Shown: piece after piece, positions 58,456 through 64,000 of the stretch
Position numbering within the stretch: position 1 is the first letter of the stretch
Layout: every line of letters starts with the position of its first letter
Assembly: GCA_947034895.1 (NCBI GenBank)
Contig: OX344762.1
Location: 78,362,981-78,426,980 of the forward strand
From: Rhytidiadelphus loreus
Lineage: Eukaryota > Streptophyta > Bryopsida > Hypnales > Hylocomiaceae
DNA length: 64,000 nucleotides
Reading direction: 5' to 3'
Position numbers and translations under genes: made by a program
Notes under the pieces: model-generated
What the model was told of the DNA's origin: nothing
Seen by the model: the letters and a program-made list of their open reading frames with translations, nothing else
Databases searched by the model: none

Positions 58456-59055
58456 TATTCAGATGAATAGTTTTCAATGCACTTTAAAATCAACCAATAA
58501 CACTTTGCAGCAGTTTTATCAATCAAAGCTCCGTCCTCAGATCAAACATCCTTGGACTGGGGTTCAGAAGGAGCCAGAAGGTTCGACCAGCTAAGTTATT
58601 ACAAAACCGTGCCGTACATTTTCACGTACGAGAAGCAAAATGCAAGGCATTCTTCTTCTCTGTGATCGGGAATACCCTCGTCCAGGGATTTTTTTTTTTT
58701 TTCATTAATGGAGTGCAGCACAGAAAGCGACTTTGATGAAGAAGCCTTCGCTAATTTTGCGAATTCCGTTTACATTCGGTAAATTTTTTTCCGAGTCACA
58801 TTAAAAACATTGGGCAGAGTAGCGATTTCAGTTCCGCCTCCAAAAAAATGGCAGTCCAGGCGAAGCTTCCTTTAACATTCTCTTAAAATGCCACGTTAAC
58901 TCTGCTACCAACAGAAACCGCACGGAAAATTGCTTCAAGACAGCAGGTTCATAGTTCACGTGAATAACCGCCTTGCAAACTTCAGAAAGCCGGTTCAAAA
59001 GCTCTCACACCTGATTTCCTCAAACAAGAAAGCAAAATCACAATTTCATTCGATT

Positions 59056-60800
59056 TTACTTGGACCATAGGACATGAGAAGTCACAAAAAAAAAAAAAAA
59101 AAAAAATTTTAAGAAAATCTGAAAAGAAGAATACCAGAATTCAAGCGTGGCCTTAGTAACACACACACCTTTCGCCTTGCCAGCCTTCCATTGATCCACG
59201 GTTTTCTTGTAGGGCATGTTCTTCAAATTATAGTGAGTTTGAGAGAACACGGACACACAAAAGTCCGAGATGATCGGTCAATCTGTTCCTCAGTTTATTC
59301 TTGATGAAGGATACATTTGAGAACGTCCTCTCATCCTCGACACTCCCGAGAACCTGAAACAAAGAAATGTGGGCATGAACTAAATGGGGACACCAAAAAA
59401 ATGAAGTTCAAAAAATAAAAACATTCAGAACATCCATGAACTTAAGAAACTGCTGCAGCAGCTGTCAGCCAAGTCAGAATGAAGTTAAAATATAAATACA
59501 TTCAAAACATCCACAAAAAGAGAAGTTCTCTTACCATAATCAAAGCAAATTCCCGGGGTTTGAAATACTCCGGAAAGACAGTCACCAAGTATGGAGACAG
59601 GCACCCTCTCCACAACTTTCTTAAGGGAGCAAAGGGCTGCCGCTACATTGTTAACCATTACAATCTCGAAACAATTGAATTGCTTGTCAAGGGCAACTCT
59701 GGATAGTATCTTGGGCATTGTTTCCCCCCATCTGGGAGCTGACGAGAATTTCCGTAGGCTCCGCAAAGTAATTCTTGATCACACCAAGATGGAGATGCAA
59801 ATCTGCTTCCACCACTTCCCCCATCCAAAATTGGGGATAAATTACATGATGCTCAAAGAATCCATTATGTGAGAAGGGGGGAATTGCGCCTCCAACTCAA
59901 AAATAATCTTCACTGCAGCAGCTGCCAAGAGACACAGCTAAGTCAGAAACCCTAATTTTGAAAATGACAACACCCAAAAAGCTTGCAAGAAAAAGCTTCA
60001 AGGAAAACCAAAAAAACTACTCTGAAATGGAAATCAAAACGCAGTAAAGAGCAAGAAACATACCCTCAATGATGCCCATGATGATTTCTTCCCACACATC
60101 TTTGCTCCTAGATCAACATATGTCTTCAAAGCAACCATCATGATGTTGGTGATGTTGATAGTATTTTGGCCCTTTGTATTGTAATGTAATGTGCTCCAAC
60201 GTGATGAAATGGGGAACTCTTTCCCAATTGATCAAGGTATAGGCATATCTACTAATCCAAGCAGGATGGTTGTCACAAGTGGCAATCATCACATGAGATG
60301 GAAATTAAAGATTTTTCTACCTACAACAACAACTCTAGTTTTTTTCTTGAACCACATGGAACAAGCTTTGAGCTAGCTCCCACCTACTATCTATCTAATG
60401 CTTCACACACAACTTTGAGACTTTCAAATGCTCCAATAATTCATGCATGTGTTCATATTTAGTCATAAATGGGTCTACTAAAAGATAGCAAGTGAAAATA
60501 ACTACCATTTGAACTTTTTTGAATTTTGGAGGTGCCCCTTTAGCTACAATGGTTTGAATGTTGTTTATTGAAAGTACACCATACAACCTCTCATTCTTCT
60601 TGTGTTTACAACATAGATTTCACCAAACATCCCCTTCCTTTCCAACTTGGGCCTATCCTTCTTGGCAATAGTCCAACCTTGATGTTTCTTCATACCATCT
60701 TCTTTGGCATCTACAAATTGGTCATGTCTCATAATCCATGAGTAAAATATGCACTTTACCTTCTAATAGTTGCCATTCCCAAGGAGGTCTTGCCCTAGGA
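59056..60800 (-). pseudogene. hAT-like transposase relic, C-terminal part
   Basis: The clearest part is a spliced pair of exons. 59591-59535 encodes YLVTVFPEYFKPREFALIM, then a 181-nt GTAAGA...TTTCAG intron, then 59353-59228 encodes VLGSVEDERTFSNVSFIKNK followed by LRNRL. The phase is 0 and the join reads smoothly. The SVEDERTFSN...KNKLRNRL core is the hAT C-terminal dimerisation motif. A stop at 59230-59228 is followed, in another frame, by NLKNMPYKKTVDQWKAGK (59256-59056), so a frameshift is present. Upstream pieces (59766-59600 and 60586-60395, with FKKVQMVVIFTCYLLVDPF) are plausible but weaker. No TIRs found. Confidence 0.5.
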
Positions 60801-61031
60801 TATTTTTTGGATCCAACTATCCAAAAATCCTCTTTGGGTATAGGAGGACAAAATCATTATTCACATTCATTTGCATTGTTTATTCATAAATAATGAGCCT
60901 AATATATTCCTTCCAAAGTGACATTTTTCAAGCCATAACAAAGAAAGGGACCCAAATAAAATAAACGTGCAAAGGACTTCCCAAAGCAACTACTCTCAAA
61001 CCGGGGGGAGTATCAATTCACTTCAAATTGT

Positions 61032-61265
61032 TTAACCCTTGAACGTCGACACGGACGCCAAACGTCCGATGAATGACAAGGAATCTTTGAGTGTAGGACA
61101 AAAGTGCAACTATTCATCTTTGGAATTGGGTTTAGAAAGGAAAGATCTCCATCATTACTTTGACTTCCAATAGGTGCTTTAATTTGTTATTTCTTTGACC
61201 AATGATTCACGAGGTAATACAAAAGGATGATTTTGAGCATCACCCCTTCGATGTTCAAGGGTTAA
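61032..61265. mobile_element. Short TTAA-flanked element with clean ends
   Basis: TTAACCCTTGAACGTCGA at the left and TCGATGTTCAAGGGTTAA at the right match as inverted repeats with one difference. TTAA is at both edges (61032-61035, 61262-61265). The interior is shared with 28058-28227 and in part 2286-2534. 234 bp, non-coding. The best-preserved small member in the window. Confidence 0.8.
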
Positions 61266-64000
61266 TAGATGAAAGTAAGGCTATGGAAGCAACAACATAT
61301 CATACATTTTAGCATACATTTTAGCAGAGATTAATTATGAATCTAATATTGTATTTGATAGTGCCAAACAACATTAAAAAATGCATATTTGATATGAAAA
61401 AACACTAATAATGTAAGTCAAAATGTTGGGACATTATTGGACCACAAAGTACATCTAAAAATATGATTTCGTGATCAATAGAGCCTAAGTGATTTCTATT
61501 GTAAACCTATCAAGCATCTACTTATCTCTAAAGCATGTGAATAGAGTGGAATTGACAATGAATATACCAGTGAAGTCTATGATTTTTAAAGGGCCCGATG
61601 AAGGAAGATATGAAAGAGATCCAAACTTCAATCACTTGCTCAAAGAAAAAATCCAAAGTTCAATTTGACTCCCTTAGATATGAAATGCTTGGGATACATA
61701 GAACATGTGTCCTTCCCCATCTAAATCAATAAATCCTAGATATGAAATGCCTAAATCTTCTCTTCTATAGTAAAATTTTTGAAATGGTGTTAAGTTTCCA
61801 AAAAAAATAAAAAAATACTTACAATATTTTTTCAAAGAAAATATCCTAACATCCTTATTTCTTCTAAGTATATGTTTTGATATGCCTAAATTGTAACCAC
61901 CAAGAAGATTGTAATGGTATAAGATTGAAATCATATAAAAATGGTTTCTTACTTCTTTCTAGACTTCTTAGGTAGAAGAGGTTTTGACAGACTATTTTTA
62001 GTGCCACCATCTCCATCTTCTATTGTTGGAGGGGAACCTTGCGGCACCTCACACTTTGCATTTCTTGAAGAATTCCCAACTAGTCTTTTCATCCATTTTC
62101 AATGATTCCACTCTTGTAGCACATGTACTTCAATGTGTAGCCAAACTTGAATTGCTTGTTATAGATCTTGAAGCTACTATATTTTACATAGTTTGTGTGG
62201 AAAACTCATCCCGTGATAAAATCATTAGGGTGCAATGTTTTAAGCTATCAAGCTTCCACTTGAGATGTAGAACCATTGATCTGCAACAACAAAGTCAAAT
62301 GCAAGAATAAATGTATAAAAACAAAATATACATTTATCTACAATACAAAATTTGAGAGTATCTTTGAAGGTTGACCTCAAGGAATAAAATCACAATTCGA
62401 ACTTAAGAAATCAAAATATTATCTAAAGAATTTTTTTTGAAAGCTAACCTTAGGCCAAAACTAAAAAACCCAAGACCACATGAATTTGAACTCAAGAAAC
62501 CACAAGACCACAAGAGATTGAATTTAAGACACCAAAAGAACACATGAATAAACATATTGATCCAAAATACTTGTTCATGTAGACAAAAGTATGCGTGATC
62601 CACCTGACATACTAATTGAGCAAAATGACTCTAGCAACAAAATATAAAACAACAAAGATCTCATAAAGACAATAGTATCACAAAGTTGTGTGAATAGGTC
62701 TATCTAGAATAGCATGCATCTTTTGCTATGGAAATGTTGTGCATATAATCTCTACATTCCTTTACCCCCTAAAGAATCTTAAACCTATTCTCAAATTTCT
62801 TTTCTACAAATCTCTATCTATAATTCCCATAATAGCCTAGAAATTGCCATAGTTAGCTTTGACCTAGCCTAAATGATGTATAGTCACTTCAAATATCTTG
62901 AAACTTTTTCATTATGTAGATTAGTTTATCAAATACTCACATATAATTTTTTTTCCAATCTAAGATACAATCCAACTTTGGTGGACATTTTTCCACTACT
63001 AATTTTTTGCCAAGTCAAGGCCTCTACACCTTGGTTGTATTTTGTACATAACTTGTAGGTCTCACATCCATTATAGGGTAAGTTTCTAATATGGGTACAC
63101 AAAAGGATTGTCCTACTAAAACACTGTCAATTTCAAGCTCATTAAATGTATTTTAGAAATTACAATCTTTCACTTTACATGAATTTAATGACAAATTCGT
63201 GGGAAAGTTATAATACTCCATCCAAAATACTATTGAACAAGAAAATTTGAACAATTTTGGTATTCCTTTTTGTGTTTTTGTTCTTGAAAAGGAATATTGT
63301 CACAGACTCCCAAGTCCACATTTGAGACAAAAGGATTAGTCCGGAATACCAATTTATAGCAAAGTAGTTCATAAATATGAAATCGAGCTAAAATAATGTT
63401 TGAATCATATCTATATTTAATTTTAACTCTTAATTTGATGAATTGATATGTTTCCTTATTTACAAGAACCTTAAAAAATCACATATTTTTATGCAATTTA
63501 AACGGACTATGATTTCACAACATCTTCATCCTAAAAACAAATGATATACATAAATACAAAGTAGTAGATAAGTTGAAAAATCACCCTCTAAGTTTCATAG
63601 CGATATCACAAAAATTCAATAAGATTGAAACTCCCAAATACACTAGCAAATACATCCTTCTTGGTTGCCTTAGATTCTAAACACTTCCACTTTGAAGTCT
63701 CATATCTCCTTCTGCATGATAGATCTAGATTTGAATATTGGTATTATGGTATAACAACTATCCAAAAACTCACATCTAAATTTTTGCCTTGATCCAATAC
63801 TTTATCAATTTAACACAAATCCAAAACTCTTCACATCTATATTTCCTTCAACAATAAATCACCAACATACAAATTAGCACCCAAGTACTCAAATCCACCA
63901 AGAATCAAGAGAGGAACAAGGGATTAACCTTTGCCTTTAAGTAATCAACCACAATCTTAAAAAATTGGCTGCTAGCTAACCCTGACCCCTTCTAATTCTA
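61266..64000. other. AT-rich DNA to the window end, no gene recognised
   Basis: The frames at 61674-61934 (minus) and 62023-62310 (plus, 95 codons) have no motif I know. No terminal repeats, RNA genes or splice pattern seen. Confidence 0.4.

Overview
This window is nuclear DNA of a land plant, and most likely of a plant with swimming (flagellate) sperm. Four things point there: an interstitial plant-type telomere tract (CCCTAAA) at about 4.9-5.0 kb, GT-AG introns, typical plant gene families (SEC14/CRAL-TRIO, F-box/LRR, TIR-NB-ARC-LRR), and above all an apparently intact 12-exon gene for the ciliary train protein IFT52 (34324-29277, minus). From general knowledge, flowering plants and conifers lack flagella and IFT genes, so a bryophyte, lycophyte or fern fits best. 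The IFT52 introns are short (about 90-715 nt), which argues against a cycad or Ginkgo. I cannot name the species.

Three genes look intact, all on the minus strand: F-box/LRR (26754-24888, 2 exons, 508 aa), IFT52 (34324-29277, 12 exons, about 454 aa) and a SEC14-like lipid-transfer protein (40853-39129, 5 coding exons, 357 aa). A fourth, an acidic tandem-repeat protein (about 22025-20828, minus), is plausible. Broken genes are a DUF7869 transposase-like gene (6546-9394, plus), a Ty1/copia internal fragment (36812-38142, plus), a TIR-NB-ARC-LRR disease-resistance relic (58455-55150, minus) and a hAT-like transposase relic (about 60800-59056, minus).

Layout: 1-400 and 5.9-6.5 kb carry arrays of a short palindrome, the second just upstream of the DUF7869 gene. 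0.9-1.9 kb holds GC-rich minisatellites with a CACTA-type MITE. 9.4-20 kb is AT-rich and holds two diverged copies of one segment that received different insertions. 20.8-26.8 kb holds the acidic protein and F-box genes. 29-34 kb is IFT52. 35-38 kb is a TTAA element and copia. 39-42 kb is SEC14. 42-55 kb is a dense bed of TTAA-flanked elements, SINE-like retroposons and TIR elements. 55-61 kb holds the NLR and hAT relics. 61-64 kb has no recognisable gene.

The strongest novelty candidates are (i) a large family of non-autonomous elements flanked by TTAA with CCC...GGG ends (piggyBac-like), supported by a related empty site inside the window and by a three-element nest at 52.1-54.8 kb; and (ii) palindrome arrays whose two arms change together, lying next to the DUF7869 gene. 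All calls come from reading the sequence; no search was run.
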